A DNA stretch of 64,000 nucleotides from Ga0077560 sp046330435 (GTDB taxonomy: Bacteria > Actinomycetota > Thermoleophilia > Miltoncostaeales > Miltoncostaeaceae). The position numbers were made by a program, and so were the translations under genes. A model generated the notes under the pieces. That model was not told the DNA's origin and searched no databases. It saw only the letters and a list, made by a program, of their open reading frames with translations. Positions 48,161-57,261 of the stretch are shown piece by piece. The stretch covers positions 1 through 64,000 of the forward strand of contig JAXLST010000013.1 of NCBI GenBank assembly GCA_046330435.1. The letters run 5' to 3'. How positions within the stretch are numbered: position 1 is the first letter of the stretch; the number at the start of each line of letters is the position of its first letter.

Positions 48161-48985
48161 ATGTCCGACCGCCGACCTCGCCTGGGGGGCATGGCCCTCG
48201 CCAACGGCCTCCTCGTCCACGGCCCGACCCACTGGGCCGCCGCGGTGCGTGAGGAGGACGGCAGCGTGAGCGTCGCCTCGGGCGCCAAGCCGCGCCTGGT
48301 GGTGGGCCCGCTGGGCGGCGTGCCGCTGGTGCGCGGCGTGCTGCGCCTGGGAGAGGCCATCGCCGTCCTGCCCGCGATGCGCCGCGGCATGCCGCAGGCG
48401 CGGTTCGCGGTGGAGGGCCGCGGCGGCCCCGCCGGCCTGGCCGCCGCGATGATCCTGGGCGCCGTCGCCCGCCGGAAGCTCCGGTCGCCGCTGGCCCAGG
48501 AGGCCGCCGCGGCGGTGGTGGGGCTCATCCCCGCGCTCGTGTCGCTGCGCGGGTCTCGCGCCGCGGTGTGGCACGCGGTGGAGCACAAGAGCATCGCCGC
48601 CTACGAGCAGGGCGGCCCCGCGGAGGTGGCGAACGCCGCCGCGCACCCCAAGGAGCACCCCCGGTGCGGCAGCAATCTGGTGCTCCCCCTGCTGGTGTCC
48701 ACCACCATCACCAACCTCGCCACGCGCCGCCTGCGCGGCGCCACGGGCCCGGCGGTCCGCGCCGCGGCGGGCGCGGTGTCCGCGGGCATGGCGGTGGAGC
48801 TGTTCGCCTTCGCGCACCGCAAGCCGGAGCACCCCGTCTCGCGCCTGGTGCACTCCGCCGGCCACACCCTGCAGGCCCGTCTGGCGACCAAGGAGCCGGA
48901 CCCCGAGGACCTCGAGGTGGGCGGCGCCGCCATGCGCGCCCTGTTCCGCGCCGAGGGGATCCCCGAGGGCGCCGGCCCGGCGTGA
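48161..48985 (+). CDS. DUF1385 membrane protein
   Basis: A 274-residue DUF1385 protein. It has the conserved first segment GGMALANGLLVHGPTHWAAAVR, a central AVWHAVEHKSIAAYEQG with conserved histidines and glutamate, and HPRCGSNLVLPLL leading into the membrane helices. About four membrane segments are visible. Function unknown. Leaderless at ATG 48161 after a TAGCCT box. Confidence 0.85.
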   Translation: MSDRRPRLGGMALANGLLVHGPTHWAAAVREEDGSVSVASGAKPRLVVGPLGGVPLVRGVLRLGEAIAVLPAMRRGMPQARFAVEGRGGPAGLAAAMILGAVARRKLRSPLAQEAAAAVVGLIPALVSLRGSRAAVWHAVEHKSIAAYEQGGPAEVANAAAHPKEHPRCGSNLVLPLLVSTTITNLATRRLRGATGPAVRAAAGAVSAGMAVELFAFAHRKPEHPVSRLVHSAGHTLQARLATKEPDPEDLEVGGAAMRALFRAEGIPEGAGPA

Positions 48986-48986
48986 C

Positions 48987-49409
48987 GTGGACTGCCGCGT
49001 GACCGTGGTCGTCGACGCCGGCCGGGAGGCCGCGTGGGACCGTCTCGCCGACATCCCGGGCTGGCCCGACTGGAACCCGTCCTGCATCGACGCGACCCTC
49101 GACGGCCCGCCGCAGCCGGGCACGGTCATGCGGCTCCAGCTGCGGCACCCCCGCGGCCGGGGGTTCCACACCCGCCCGCGCCTCGCGGAGCTCGAGCGGC
49201 CGGGACGGCTCGCGTGGGAGACGCGCGCCATCGGCGTGCGAGCCCGCACGGAGGTCGAGGTGACGCGCGAGGTGGACGGCACCAGGATCACACTCACGGC
49301 GGACTCCGGGGGACCCATGGGATTCAGCTATCGGTGGGCGATGCGGCCCAGGACGCAGGCGCAGATCTGGTCGGCGATGCTCGACGGGCTCGCGGAGAGC
49401 TTCCGTTGA
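48987..49409 (+). CDS. SRPBCC/polyketide-cyclase-like protein
   Basis: A 140-residue START-like protein: VTVVVDAGREAAWDRLADIPGWPDWNP, a central set of strands (TVMRLQLRHPRGRGFHTRPRLAELERPGRLAWETRA) and a C-terminal helix. Such proteins bind hydrophobic ligands. GTG 48987 begins 1 nt after the DUF1385 stop. Its stop overlaps the TTG of the YcnI gene. Confidence 0.75.
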   Translation: MDCRVTVVVDAGREAAWDRLADIPGWPDWNPSCIDATLDGPPQPGTVMRLQLRHPRGRGFHTRPRLAELERPGRLAWETRAIGVRARTEVEVTREVDGTRITLTADSGGPMGFSYRWAMRPRTQAQIWSAMLDGLAESFR

Positions 49410-50092
49410 GGCGCCTCGCCGCCACCGCGCTCACGGCCGCCGCGCTCGCCGCCGGTGCCGCGCCCGCCGCCGCGCACATCGACATCCTCCCCACCACCGT
49501 GGAGGCGGAGCGGTCCACCGAGTTCACGGTCCGGGTCCCGACCGAGCGGGAGATCCCGACGACCTCGGTGCGCGTCGACTTCCCCAAGCAGGTCACCGTG
49601 TACTCGTTCGCCCCGCCGCCGGCCGGGTGGACGATCAAGCAGCGCATCGCCCCGGACGGCACCCTGGCGGGGGTGGTGTACAGCGGCGGCACGATCCCGG
49701 TGAACGGCTACGTGGACTTCACGTTCCTGGGCACGCCGTTCGACACCGGTGAGACGGTGTGGAAGGCGTACCAGACGTACGCCGACGGCAAGGTGAAGCC
49801 GTGGACGGGTGCGCCGGAGCCGCCGGACGCGATCTCCGCCGAGAGCGGCCCCGCCGAGCCGGGTCCGGCCGCCGCCGTGGAGGTGGTGGCCAAGGGCACG
49901 CTCGCGCAGGCCACCGGCGGCGGGACGCCGGCACCGGCCGCGGTCGCGACCACCACCAAGAGCTCCGACGCCGCGATCTGGGCGAGCCTCGTGGCCATCG
50001 TGATCGCCGCCGCGGCGTTCCTGACGGCCGCCTGGCTGTGGACGAAGCGGCCGATGCGGCTCCCGGAGGATCCGCCCGGCGGGAAGGCGTGA
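49406..50092 (+). CDS. YcnI-like (DUF1775) copper-binding protein
   Basis: A 228-residue exported protein. The signal peptide ends in APAAA and the mature protein starts with His (AHIDILP), as in YcnI, where this histidine and a nearby Glu bind one Cu(II). The DUF1775 core (about 30-135) contains YSFAPPPAGWTIKQ and DFTFLGTPFD, and the C-terminus has a membrane helix (about 193-214) and a basic tail. TTG 49406 overlaps the previous stop (TTGA). No CopC/CopD gene is adjacent. Confidence 0.82.
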   Translation: MRRLAATALTAAALAAGAAPAAAHIDILPTTVEAERSTEFTVRVPTEREIPTTSVRVDFPKQVTVYSFAPPPAGWTIKQRIAPDGTLAGVVYSGGTIPVNGYVDFTFLGTPFDTGETVWKAYQTYADGKVKPWTGAPEPPDAISAESGPAEPGPAAAVEVVAKGTLAQATGGGTPAPAAVATTTKSSDAAIWASLVAIVIAAAAFLTAAWLWTKRPMRLPEDPPGGKA

Positions 50093-51210
50093 CGCCCGAC
50101 CCGCGGGTGCGGCGGCGGCTGGCGCCTCAGACGTTCCAGCTGCCGGTCGAGAAGATGCGGTCCGGGTACTACTCGGACGCGTACTTCACGTTCTCGCGGG
50201 ACGTCCTTGCGCACGACGGCCACCGCCCCCGGGTGCTGATGCAGGTGTTCCAGCGGGAGCGGTCGGTGCTGGGCGGCATCGACGAGGCCCTCGCGATCCT
50301 GCGGCTGTGCGCGGGGCGCCAGACCGCGTCGGGCTGGGAGGACGGCTGGCGCGAGCTCACGGTGCGCGCCCTGTTCGACGGGGACATCATCGAGCCGTGG
50401 GAGACGGTGCTCACGATCGAGGGCCCGTACGAGCTGTTCGTGCACCTTGAGACCCTGTACCTGGGCGTCCTGGCGCGCCGCACGCTCATCTCCCGGAACG
50501 TGCGGGACGTGGTGGAGGCCGCCCGCGGGAAGCCGATCATGTACTTCCCGGCCCGGTTCGACCACTGGCACGTCCAGACCGGCGACGGGTGGGCGGCGCA
50601 CATCGCCGGGGCCATCGGCGTGTCCACCGACGCACAGGCGTCGTGGTGGGGTGGCAAGGGCATGGGCACGGTCCCGCACGGCCTCATCGCCGCGTACGGC
50701 GGCGACACGGTGCTGGCGGCCACCAAGTTCGCGGACCGCTTCGCGGACGAGCTGCACGTGACGGTGCTGGTGGACTTCGAGAACGACTCGGTGCGCACCG
50801 CGCTGGAGGTGGCCGAGGCGCTTGGCCCCCGGCTGTGGGGCGTGCGCCTGGACACGTCGGGGACCATGGTGGACCGCTCGCTGTGGCATGAGCTGGGGCG
50901 CTTCAGCCCCACCGGCGTGGTGCCGGAGCTGGTGTGGAAGGTGCGCCGGGCCCTGGACAACTCGGGGCACGGGCACGTGAAGATCGTCGCGTCGGGAGGG
51001 TTCGACGCGGCCCGCATCCGCGCGTTCGAGGAGGCCGGCGTGCCGGTGGACGCGTACGGGGTGGGCAGCAGCCTGCTGCGCGGCAGCAACGACTACACCG
51101 CCGACGTCGTGCGCGTCGACGGGCGGCCGTGCGCGAAGGTGGGCCGTGAGGAGCGGCCCAACCCGCGCCTGGAGCCGGTGACCTGGGACGACCCCCTGGA
51201 GGATGCGTGA
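50089..51210 (+). CDS. pncB: nicotinate phosphoribosyltransferase
   Basis: A 373-residue enzyme that turns nicotinate and PRPP into nicotinate mononucleotide for NAD salvage. It shows the N-terminal MRSGYYSDAYFTFSRDVL, RFDHWHVQTGDGWAAH, the catalytic barrel region TVLVDFENDSV, WGVRLDTSGTM and KIVASGGFDAARI with GVGSSLLRG at the end. Length fits the short bacterial/archaeal class. GTG 50089 overlaps the YcnI stop. Confidence 0.92.
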   Translation: MTPDPRVRRRLAPQTFQLPVEKMRSGYYSDAYFTFSRDVLAHDGHRPRVLMQVFQRERSVLGGIDEALAILRLCAGRQTASGWEDGWRELTVRALFDGDIIEPWETVLTIEGPYELFVHLETLYLGVLARRTLISRNVRDVVEAARGKPIMYFPARFDHWHVQTGDGWAAHIAGAIGVSTDAQASWWGGKGMGTVPHGLIAAYGGDTVLAATKFADRFADELHVTVLVDFENDSVRTALEVAEALGPRLWGVRLDTSGTMVDRSLWHELGRFSPTGVVPELVWKVRRALDNSGHGHVKIVASGGFDAARIRAFEEAGVPVDAYGVGSSLLRGSNDYTADVVRVDGRPCAKVGREERPNPRLEPVTWDDPLEDA

Positions 51211-51614
51211 ACGTGACCCGCCTGCACCACGTGGCCTACGTGGTGCACGACCTCGACGCCGCCCTGCCGGTGTTCACCGAGCGGTACGGCCTGGAGGTGA
51301 CCATCCGGGAGCTCATGCCCGAGCAGGGCGTGGAGGCCGTGATGCTGGGCGCGGGCGAGGGCGCGGTGGAGCTCATCGCCCCCGTCGACCCGGAGTCCGG
51401 CGTGGCCCGGTACCTGGAGAAGCGCGGCGAGGGGTTGCACCACATCGCGCTCGAGGTGGAGGACCTGGCGGGCGCCCTCGACGAGCTGCGCGCCCAGGGC
51501 GTGGAGCTCATCGACCAGGAGCCCCGGGTGGGCCTGGGCGGGCACCTCATCGCCTTCGTGCACCCGAAGTCCGGGCTGGGCGCCCTCACGGAGCTGGTGC
51601 AGGCCGGGCACTGA
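51207..51614 (+). CDS. mce: methylmalonyl-CoA epimerase
   Basis: A 135-residue glyoxalase/VOC-fold enzyme. Metal ligands are in RLHHVAYVV (His), VELIAP (Glu), LHHIALEV (His) and LTELVQ (Glu), and the segment HPKSGLGALTEL is the family's end motif. It interconverts (R)- and (S)-methylmalonyl-CoA in propionate metabolism. No mutase genes are in the window. GTG 51207 overlaps the pncB stop by 4 nt. Confidence 0.92.
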   Translation: MNVTRLHHVAYVVHDLDAALPVFTERYGLEVTIRELMPEQGVEAVMLGAGEGAVELIAPVDPESGVARYLEKRGEGLHHIALEVEDLAGALDELRAQGVELIDQEPRVGLGGHLIAFVHPKSGLGALTELVQAGH

Positions 51615-51626
51615 CGCCCGGCGGGC

Positions 51627-51995
51627 TCAGGAGCTGCCGCTCAACAGGATCGCGGCCAGGAGGCCCAGGAACACCGGGAAGGCGGCCAGCACCGCGGTGG
51701 GCACCCAGCCCACCCCGTCCCGGTGCCGTTCATCCCGCACCGCCATGATCGTCAGGACGGCGAGGCCGAGCGGGACGAGCGTCGCGCCGACGAGCCAGGG
51801 CATCAGCCCGTCGGGGCGTTCCATCAGCAGCCCCGCAACCGCGACGCCCGCACCGGCGACGAGCAGCTCGCCTGCGATCGCCACGCCGTACGCCCGACGG
51901 GCCGGGGGCTCGACCCCGGCGAGGGCGGGTGCGAACGGCGTCATGAGCAGGCCCAGCGCGACCACCAGCAGCCACAGCATGAAGAGCGCCTCCAT
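51627..51995 (-). CDS. four-helix membrane protein, unknown
   Basis: A 122-residue protein with four hydrophobic helices and very short loops, including one with ERPDGLMPW and one with RDERHRDGVGW. No family recognised. ATG 51995 is used though no good ribosome site is seen. It is the last gene of the operon with the two sigma-partner genes. Confidence 0.5.
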   Translation of the reverse strand: MEALFMLWLLVVALGLLMTPFAPALAGVEPPARRAYGVAIAGELLVAGAGVAVAGLLMERPDGLMPWLVGATLVPLGLAVLTIMAVRDERHRDGVGWVPTAVLAAFPVFLGLLAAILLSGSS

Positions 51996-52014
51996 GTTGC
52001 GGATGCTGCCGGTT

Positions 52015-53592
52015 TCACCGCCCCAGGTCGAGGGGGCGGGCCCGTGTGAGCGTGCCGAGGTCCAGCGGCCGGGGGATGGCGAAGCGGTCGAGCACGTCGA
52101 ACTCGTCGCGGTCGTGACTGTCGGCGACCACCACGAATCCACCGCCGGGGCCGGTGGCCATCACCACCCACACGAGCCGTGACCCGCTGGGGACAACCCG
52201 GCCGGTGACGGCCTCGACTGCGCCCGCGCTCCCCGCGGCGATGACCGCCTCGCGGAAGGTTCCGAACCGGGCGCCCGCCGCGGTCCGCAGCGCCGGCAGG
52301 GCGGCGAGCGGGATGTGGTTGGTGGGCAGCGGCAGCATCGGCTGGGTGGGCGGGGTGGCGTCGCCGACCGTGCGGCGCACCGTGCCCGCCGGGCCCCGCA
52401 GTTCCACGACGGCCGATCCGGAGGCGAGCGTCTCCCGGAACACCAGGGCGTTCCCGGCGAGCGGGACCGCGCGGCCCTGAACGGTGGCGCTGGTGAAGCC
52501 GTCCGGCACGATGAGCCACCCCTGCACCTCGGCGGGGCCGAACGGGTCGGGGCGTGTGGAGAGGACGACGCCGTTCACCGGGTCGCGGTTCGAGGGGCGC
52601 GGGACCTCCTGGGAGGCCACGAGCCCGGCCGGTCCGGCCTCCACGAGCACCAGGCCGGGCCGGTACCGGCGGTCGCCCACGAACCAGTAGCGGGTGCCGG
52701 AGGCGCCGGTCCCCAGGGCGCGTTCGGACCCGGCGATGAGGTGCGGCTGCGCTCCAGGGGCCGACGTGGCCCCGAGCACCGCCGCGACGTCCGGGGGCAG
52801 CAGGTCGGAGGGGCGCTGCGGCCGGGTGAGCGCCGAGATCCGCACCCGCAGGCCGGGCGGCGTGACGTCCGGCTCGGCGGCGGCGTCCCCCACCCCGGCG
52901 TACGCCTCCCGCCGGCCGCCGGGGCCGGTCGCCACCAGCGGGTCGCGCACCGCGTTCCCGGCCGGGATGACGAAGACGTTCCCGGTGACCTCCACCGGGC
53001 CGGCCCCCGCCGCGACACGGTCGTAGCCGTCCGGCACGATCCCGGCGACGTCCGCCGGGGCGATGCGCGAGGTCCGGAAGACCAGGAACTGGCGGCGCAG
53101 CGCGTTGGGCTGCCCGCACGCGTACGCCGCGGTCGCACGTGAGGTGATGCCGCCCGTCCCGAGGAAGGCCGTCGGGGCGGGCAGCGGCGGCTCCGCGTCG
53201 GGCACCGAGATGAGGCACAGCCGCTGCAGCAGTCCTCCGCCGGGTCCCGGCTTGCGGGCGCTCGCGAGGAACCACCGGCGGCCGTCCTCAATGCGCGCCA
53301 GACGGGCCGACGCGGTATCGATCCCGTCCACGAGCATCGCCTCGTCGCGGGCCACCCAGTCGGGCAGGCGGTCCGCATCGGTCGCCGCCCGCGACAGGAG
53401 TCCGAGGCGTCCGTCCGTCGTCGTGGCGGGGTCCTCGCCGCCCCGTTGCTGGACCGCGAGGCCCGCGCCGACGGCGACGGCGATCGCCACGGCCACGCCC
53501 GCGCGCCGACGCCAACGGGGCGGCGGCGGGACCTCCAGCATCGTGGGCGCGTCCATCCGGGGGAGCATCGCCGGTCCGGGACCGGCGCGCAC
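52015..53592 (-). CDS. second membrane-anchored partner, paralogue of 53602-55233
   Basis: A 525-residue protein with a short cytoplasmic part, one membrane helix (about 37-52) and a large extracytoplasmic domain. Matching segments with the upstream paralogue include GRLGLLSRAATDADRLPDW versus GHIGILDRPATESDRLPEW, GIVPDGYDR versus GVVPDGYDR, TVVELRGPAGTV-like segments and a terminal Asp/Arg-rich strand. The pair comes from a gene duplication. Start GTG 53592 is uncertain (ATG 53568 or 53556 possible). Probably not itself an anti-sigma factor. Confidence 0.62.
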   Translation of the reverse strand: MRAGPGPAMLPRMDAPTMLEVPPPPRWRRRAGVAVAIAVAVGAGLAVQQRGGEDPATTTDGRLGLLSRAATDADRLPDWVARDEAMLVDGIDTASARLARIEDGRRWFLASARKPGPGGGLLQRLCLISVPDAEPPLPAPTAFLGTGGITSRATAAYACGQPNALRRQFLVFRTSRIAPADVAGIVPDGYDRVAAGAGPVEVTGNVFVIPAGNAVRDPLVATGPGGRREAYAGVGDAAAEPDVTPPGLRVRISALTRPQRPSDLLPPDVAAVLGATSAPGAQPHLIAGSERALGTGASGTRYWFVGDRRYRPGLVLVEAGPAGLVASQEVPRPSNRDPVNGVVLSTRPDPFGPAEVQGWLIVPDGFTSATVQGRAVPLAGNALVFRETLASGSAVVELRGPAGTVRRTVGDATPPTQPMLPLPTNHIPLAALPALRTAAGARFGTFREAVIAAGSAGAVEAVTGRVVPSGSRLVWVVMATGPGGGFVVVADSHDRDEFDVLDRFAIPRPLDLGTLTRARPLDLGR

Positions 53593-53601
53593 CCCCGTGG
53601 G

Positions 53602-55233
53602 TCAGTCGAGCCTCAGGGGGCGCACCCGGCCGAGGACCGAGAGATCGGGCACCTGATCCGCCCGGTAGCGCCGCTCCCGGTATACGGCGCCGGGCTCCAC
53701 GGCCGAATCGATCACGACCACCAGGGCGTCGTTGCCGTTGCGCACCACAACCACCGGGATGGTCAGGGAGCGGCCCGTGGATCCGGTGGTCGCCCACCTT
53801 CCGAGCACATCTGGAATGTCGGCTCTGAGCCCGGCGACGATCGTCGCCGAGAAGGGCCGCCGGAGCCCGGCGCGCACCGCCCTGAGCGTCGCAAGCGACC
53901 GTTCCCGAGAAGAGACGCTGTTCGTCGGGATGTGGATCCGGAATTCGTTGGACCCAAGACCGCTGGACTGGACCACGGTGCCGGCCGGGCCTCGCAGTTC
54001 GACCCTGTAGGTACCGGTGACGGCGAGATTCCTTACCAGAAGGAAGTTGTTGCGCACCGGGAAGCTCCGGTCACCGATCACGGCGGTGGTGAACCCGTCG
54101 GGAACGATGGTGCGGAGGGTGATTCGTGTGGGCCCGAAGGGCTCTCTGACCGCGGTCGACGGCCAGGCCCGAAAGGGTTGTGCAGGGGTGGGGAGCACGA
54201 TCGGCCGCAGTGTCACCCCACTGCCCGACACCATGGCGAGCAGCGCCCTGGACGTGAGCCCGCGGTACCGATCCCGCGTGAGCCAGTACGAGGTCCTCCC
54301 GGCCACCGCCACCCGGCGCTCGGTCCCCGGCACCGGATCGGGTCCTCCGGGTCGGCTCCGCGCGGCGTCGAGTGCCGCTCGCAGGGCGGGTGGCGGTGTA
54401 TCCACCGCCTCCGGAGCGCGATCGAAGACGGAGACCGTGGGGTCCAGCCCGCGCGGGATGCGCGCTTCGTCGGGGCCCAGCAGGAAACCGTGGTAGGCGG
54501 TGCGCTCGCCGTTCGGGCCGGTCAGTCGAACACCGTCCTCGGTCAGTTTCGCGGGCCTCATGACGAACAGGTTGTCGCGGACCTCGACGCTCGTGGTGCC
54601 CGTGGTGGCCCGGTCGTAGCCATCGGGGACCACGCCGGCGAGTTCGAGCTGGCGACCTCCCGGGCCGTAACCGACCATGACGATCATGAAGCGCCGGTCG
54701 AACACGTGGGTGTCGGCGCACTGGATGCCGCCGGTGCGCAGCCCAGGACCGCCGCCGAAGCCCTCGGTGGCCGTAGGCATGGGAGGCGCCTTTGCGGGGA
54801 CGTCCACGAGGCACACCCGGCCTCCCACGGCAGGGGCGATGTAGTACCGACGGGTCGCCGTGCTGCCGGCGAGCCGGGTCGCATCGCGCTGGATTCCCTG
54901 TTCGAGCAGCATCTGGTCGCCGTAGGCCCACTCCGGGAGCCGGTCGGATTCGGTGGCGGGGCGGTCGAGGATCCCGATGTGCCCCGGGATCACGGCGCGG
55001 TCGGCGCCGCGCGGCATCGAGACGATCAGCACCCCGGCGGCGCCGGCGACGGCGGCCGCGGTGGCGGCGCCCCACAGGACGCGCCGTCCCCGGCGGGGCG
55101 GTGCCCCACGGCCCGCCGGGGACGCCGGCAGGTCCGGCATCGCGCCCTCGCGCATGAGCCGGTCCAGGTCGTCGAGGGGCAGCGGGTCGGCGGCGCGCAG
55201 CCGCTCCATCACGAGCTCGTCGGTGCGGGTCAT
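53602..55233 (-). CDS. ECF-coupled membrane-anchored protein
   Basis: A 543-residue protein overlapping the sigma gene (ATGA), which suggests it is the direct partner. Residues 1-52 are cytoplasmic (DELVMERLRAADPLPLDDLDRLMREG), about 53-72 form a membrane helix, and the rest is a beta-rich extracytoplasmic domain with a Cys in GRVCLVD and one in IQCADTH. Codon use seems somewhat less GC-extreme than its neighbours. Its paralogue follows. Role as sensor or anti-sigma is inferred. Confidence 0.6.
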   Translation of the reverse strand: MTRTDELVMERLRAADPLPLDDLDRLMREGAMPDLPASPAGRGAPPRRGRRVLWGAATAAAVAGAAGVLIVSMPRGADRAVIPGHIGILDRPATESDRLPEWAYGDQMLLEQGIQRDATRLAGSTATRRYYIAPAVGGRVCLVDVPAKAPPMPTATEGFGGGPGLRTGGIQCADTHVFDRRFMIVMVGYGPGGRQLELAGVVPDGYDRATTGTTSVEVRDNLFVMRPAKLTEDGVRLTGPNGERTAYHGFLLGPDEARIPRGLDPTVSVFDRAPEAVDTPPPALRAALDAARSRPGGPDPVPGTERRVAVAGRTSYWLTRDRYRGLTSRALLAMVSGSGVTLRPIVLPTPAQPFRAWPSTAVREPFGPTRITLRTIVPDGFTTAVIGDRSFPVRNNFLLVRNLAVTGTYRVELRGPAGTVVQSSGLGSNEFRIHIPTNSVSSRERSLATLRAVRAGLRRPFSATIVAGLRADIPDVLGRWATTGSTGRSLTIPVVVVRNGNDALVVVIDSAVEPGAVYRERRYRADQVPDLSVLGRVRPLRLD

Positions 55234-55760
55234 GTGGTCTCCCCTCCCGCCACGGGTGGCACCCGGCCCGCGGACTCCTCCGGTTCGCCCAGCGCGGCGG
55301 CGAGCCGCCGCCGGGCGCGATGCAGCCGCACGCGGAACGCGGTGGCCGGCACGCCGAGCACCTCGGCGGCCTCACCGGGCGTGAGCCCCTCCCATGCGAC
55401 GAGGCACAGGGCCTCGCGGTCGCGTTCGCTCAGGGTCGCGAGGGCGCGGAGGGTCTCCCCCCGCGGCCCGCGGTCCGCCGGGTCCCGCGGCTGCTGGGCG
55501 GGCTCGGCGGCGATGCGCTCGACCAGGGCGGTGCGGCGGCGGCCGGCGCGGCGCTGGTTCGCCAGCGTCCGGCGGGTGATGCCGATGAGCCACGGCAGCG
55601 GATCCGCCGGTACGTCGGAGATTCGGCGCCAGGCGACCAGGAACGCTTCCGACACCGCATCCTGCGCCTCCTGCGGGGTGGCCCGGCGGAGCGCGTACGC
55701 CAGGAGGTCCCGGCGGTGCGCGTCGTAGAGGTGCTCGAACCGCTGTCGTTCATCGCCCAT
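55230..55760 (-). CDS. ECF-type RNA polymerase sigma factor
   Basis: A 176-residue sigma factor. Region 2: FEHLYDAHRRDLLAYALRR, EAQDAVSEAFLVAWRRI, LPWLIGITRRTLANQRRAG. Region 4: LSERDREALCLVAWEGLTPGEAAEVLGVPATAFRVRLHRARRRL. ATG 55760 is the start. It heads an operon of two paralogous membrane-anchored proteins and a four-helix protein. Confidence 0.92.
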   Translation of the reverse strand: MGDERQRFEHLYDAHRRDLLAYALRRATPQEAQDAVSEAFLVAWRRISDVPADPLPWLIGITRRTLANQRRAGRRRTALVERIAAEPAQQPRDPADRGPRGETLRALATLSERDREALCLVAWEGLTPGEAAEVLGVPATAFRVRLHRARRRLAAALGEPEESAGRVPPVAGGETT

Positions 55761-55802
55761 GCACCCGGAGCATGTCCGGATCTGCCGGCGCGTTTCACCC
55801 GG

Positions 55803-56012
55803 TCAGCCACCGAGCACGCGGAAACGCGTCCGCACGCCCAGGCACCGCGGGCAGCGCATCGGCGTGTGCCCGCCGTCGGGATGCCGCACGAGGATGCGCC
55901 CCTGACCCCAGCACCAGTCGCAGGGCTCCTCCACGATCCGCACGTCCTCGGTGGCCGTGGGGTGGGGATGGGTGAGCGTGTCGCGCGTGAAGTTGAACCG
56001 TCGCGGCCGCAT
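55803..56012 (-). CDS. small CxxC zinc-finger protein
   Basis: A 69-residue protein with CDWCWGQG and CPRCLG, two DnaJ-type CxxCxG motifs about 25 residues apart that likely bind one zinc. The N-terminus is basic. AGGAGGAGG directly before ATG 56012 is the strongest ribosome site in the region and supports translation. Function unknown. Confidence 0.7.
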   Translation of the reverse strand: MRPRRFNFTRDTLTHPHPTATEDVRIVEEPCDWCWGQGRILVRHPDGGHTPMRCPRCLGVRTRFRVLGG

Positions 56013-56178
56013 CGGCGACCTCCTCCTGGTGTGCCCGTCCGGGGACCCCGGCCGAATACCCGCGACGGTAGGCCGCACACACTGCGGCGTGCACCGACCC
56101 CAGGGCCACACCGCGCTTACCCGGCGCCCGGCACCGGTCCCGGGCGTGGGATCCGCCCGGCGTGGGAAGGTGGACCGC

Positions 56179-57213
56179 ATGAGAGCAACCGTCTTCCACG
56201 GCCCGCGGGACGTGCGCGTCGAGGAGGTCCCCGACGCCGCCCTGCGCGAGCCCACCGATGTGGTGGTGCGCGTCACCCACGCGTGCATCTGCGGCAGCGA
56301 CCTCTGGCCCTACCGGGGTGAGCTGCTGATCTACGGCGAGAACGGCCGCACCGGCCACGAGTTCATGGGGGTCGTCGAGGACGTCGGCCCCGAGGTCCGC
56401 ACGCTGAAGCGGGGCGATCGCGTGATCGCGCCGTTCGCGTTCAGCGACGGCGTGTGCGAGTACTGCAGCGGCGGGCTCCACACGTCCTGCGTGCAGGGCG
56501 GGTACTGGGGCGCCCAGAACGACGGCGGGCAGGGCGAGGCCGTGCGCGTGCCGTGGGCCGACGGCACCCTGGTGAAGCTGCCCGAGAGCGTCGACCTGGG
56601 CGACACACGGCTCGCCGCCGCGGTGGCGACGCTCACCGACGTCATGTGCACCGGCCACCACGCCGCCGTGAGCGCCGGGGTCGGCGCCGGGGCGACCGCG
56701 GTCGTCGTCGGCGACGGCGCCGTGGGCCTGTGCGGGGTGCTCGCCGCGAAGCGCCTCGGCGCGGAACGGATCATCATCATGGGCCGCCACGACGACCGGC
56801 TCGCCATCGCCCGGCGGTTCGGCGCCACCGACGAGGTGCGCGAACGCGGCGCGGAGGGCGTCGCCCGCGTGCAGGAGCTCACCCGCGGCGGCGCGCCGCA
56901 CGTGCTGGAGTGCGTCGGCACCGGCCAGGCCACCGAGACCGCCATCGGCGCGTGCCGGGCGGGCGGCACCGTGGGGCACGTCGGCGTCCCCGCCGAGCCC
57001 ATCAGCCTCGGCGACGTCTACGGCCGCAACATCGCCCTGGTCGGCGGCGTGTGCCCCGCCCGGGCGTACCAGCCGGAGCTGCTCGCCGACGTCCTGGCCG
57101 GGGTCATCGACCCGTCACCGGTGCTGGACCTCACCGTCACCCTCGACGGGGTCCCGGACGGCTACGCCGCCATGGACGAACGCCGCGCGATCAAGGCGCT
57201 CGTCACGCTCTGA
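56179..57213 (+). CDS. zinc-dependent alcohol dehydrogenase (MDR family)
   Basis: A 344-residue medium-chain dehydrogenase. The catalytic zinc ligands are Cys in CICGSDLW and the GHE motif (TGHEFMGVV). The structural-zinc lobe is reduced: CEYC is present plus one more Cys (HTSC), so the full four-Cys set is doubtful. The NAD(P) site is VVVGDGAVGLCGVLAAK with an Arg after strand 2 (MGRHDDR), which may favour NADP. ATG 56179 has AAGG upstream. Convergent with inositol-3-phosphate synthase. Confidence 0.9.
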   Translation: MRATVFHGPRDVRVEEVPDAALREPTDVVVRVTHACICGSDLWPYRGELLIYGENGRTGHEFMGVVEDVGPEVRTLKRGDRVIAPFAFSDGVCEYCSGGLHTSCVQGGYWGAQNDGGQGEAVRVPWADGTLVKLPESVDLGDTRLAAAVATLTDVMCTGHHAAVSAGVGAGATAVVVGDGAVGLCGVLAAKRLGAERIIIMGRHDDRLAIARRFGATDEVRERGAEGVARVQELTRGGAPHVLECVGTGQATETAIGACRAGGTVGHVGVPAEPISLGDVYGRNIALVGGVCPARAYQPELLADVLAGVIDPSPVLDLTVTLDGVPDGYAAMDERRAIKALVTL

Positions 57214-57221
57214 AACCGCAT

Positions 57222-57252
57222 CGGCCCGGGCGCCTGAGGGGCGCCCGGGCCG
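57222..57252. terminator. shared hairpin between convergent genes
   Basis: CGGCCCGGGCGCC and GGCGCCCGGGCCG form 13-bp perfect arms with a TGAGG loop, 8 bases after the dehydrogenase stop and 9 bases before the end of the inositol-3-phosphate synthase gene. It can end transcription from both sides. Confidence 0.75.
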
Positions 57253-57261
57253 GTCCGCGGG

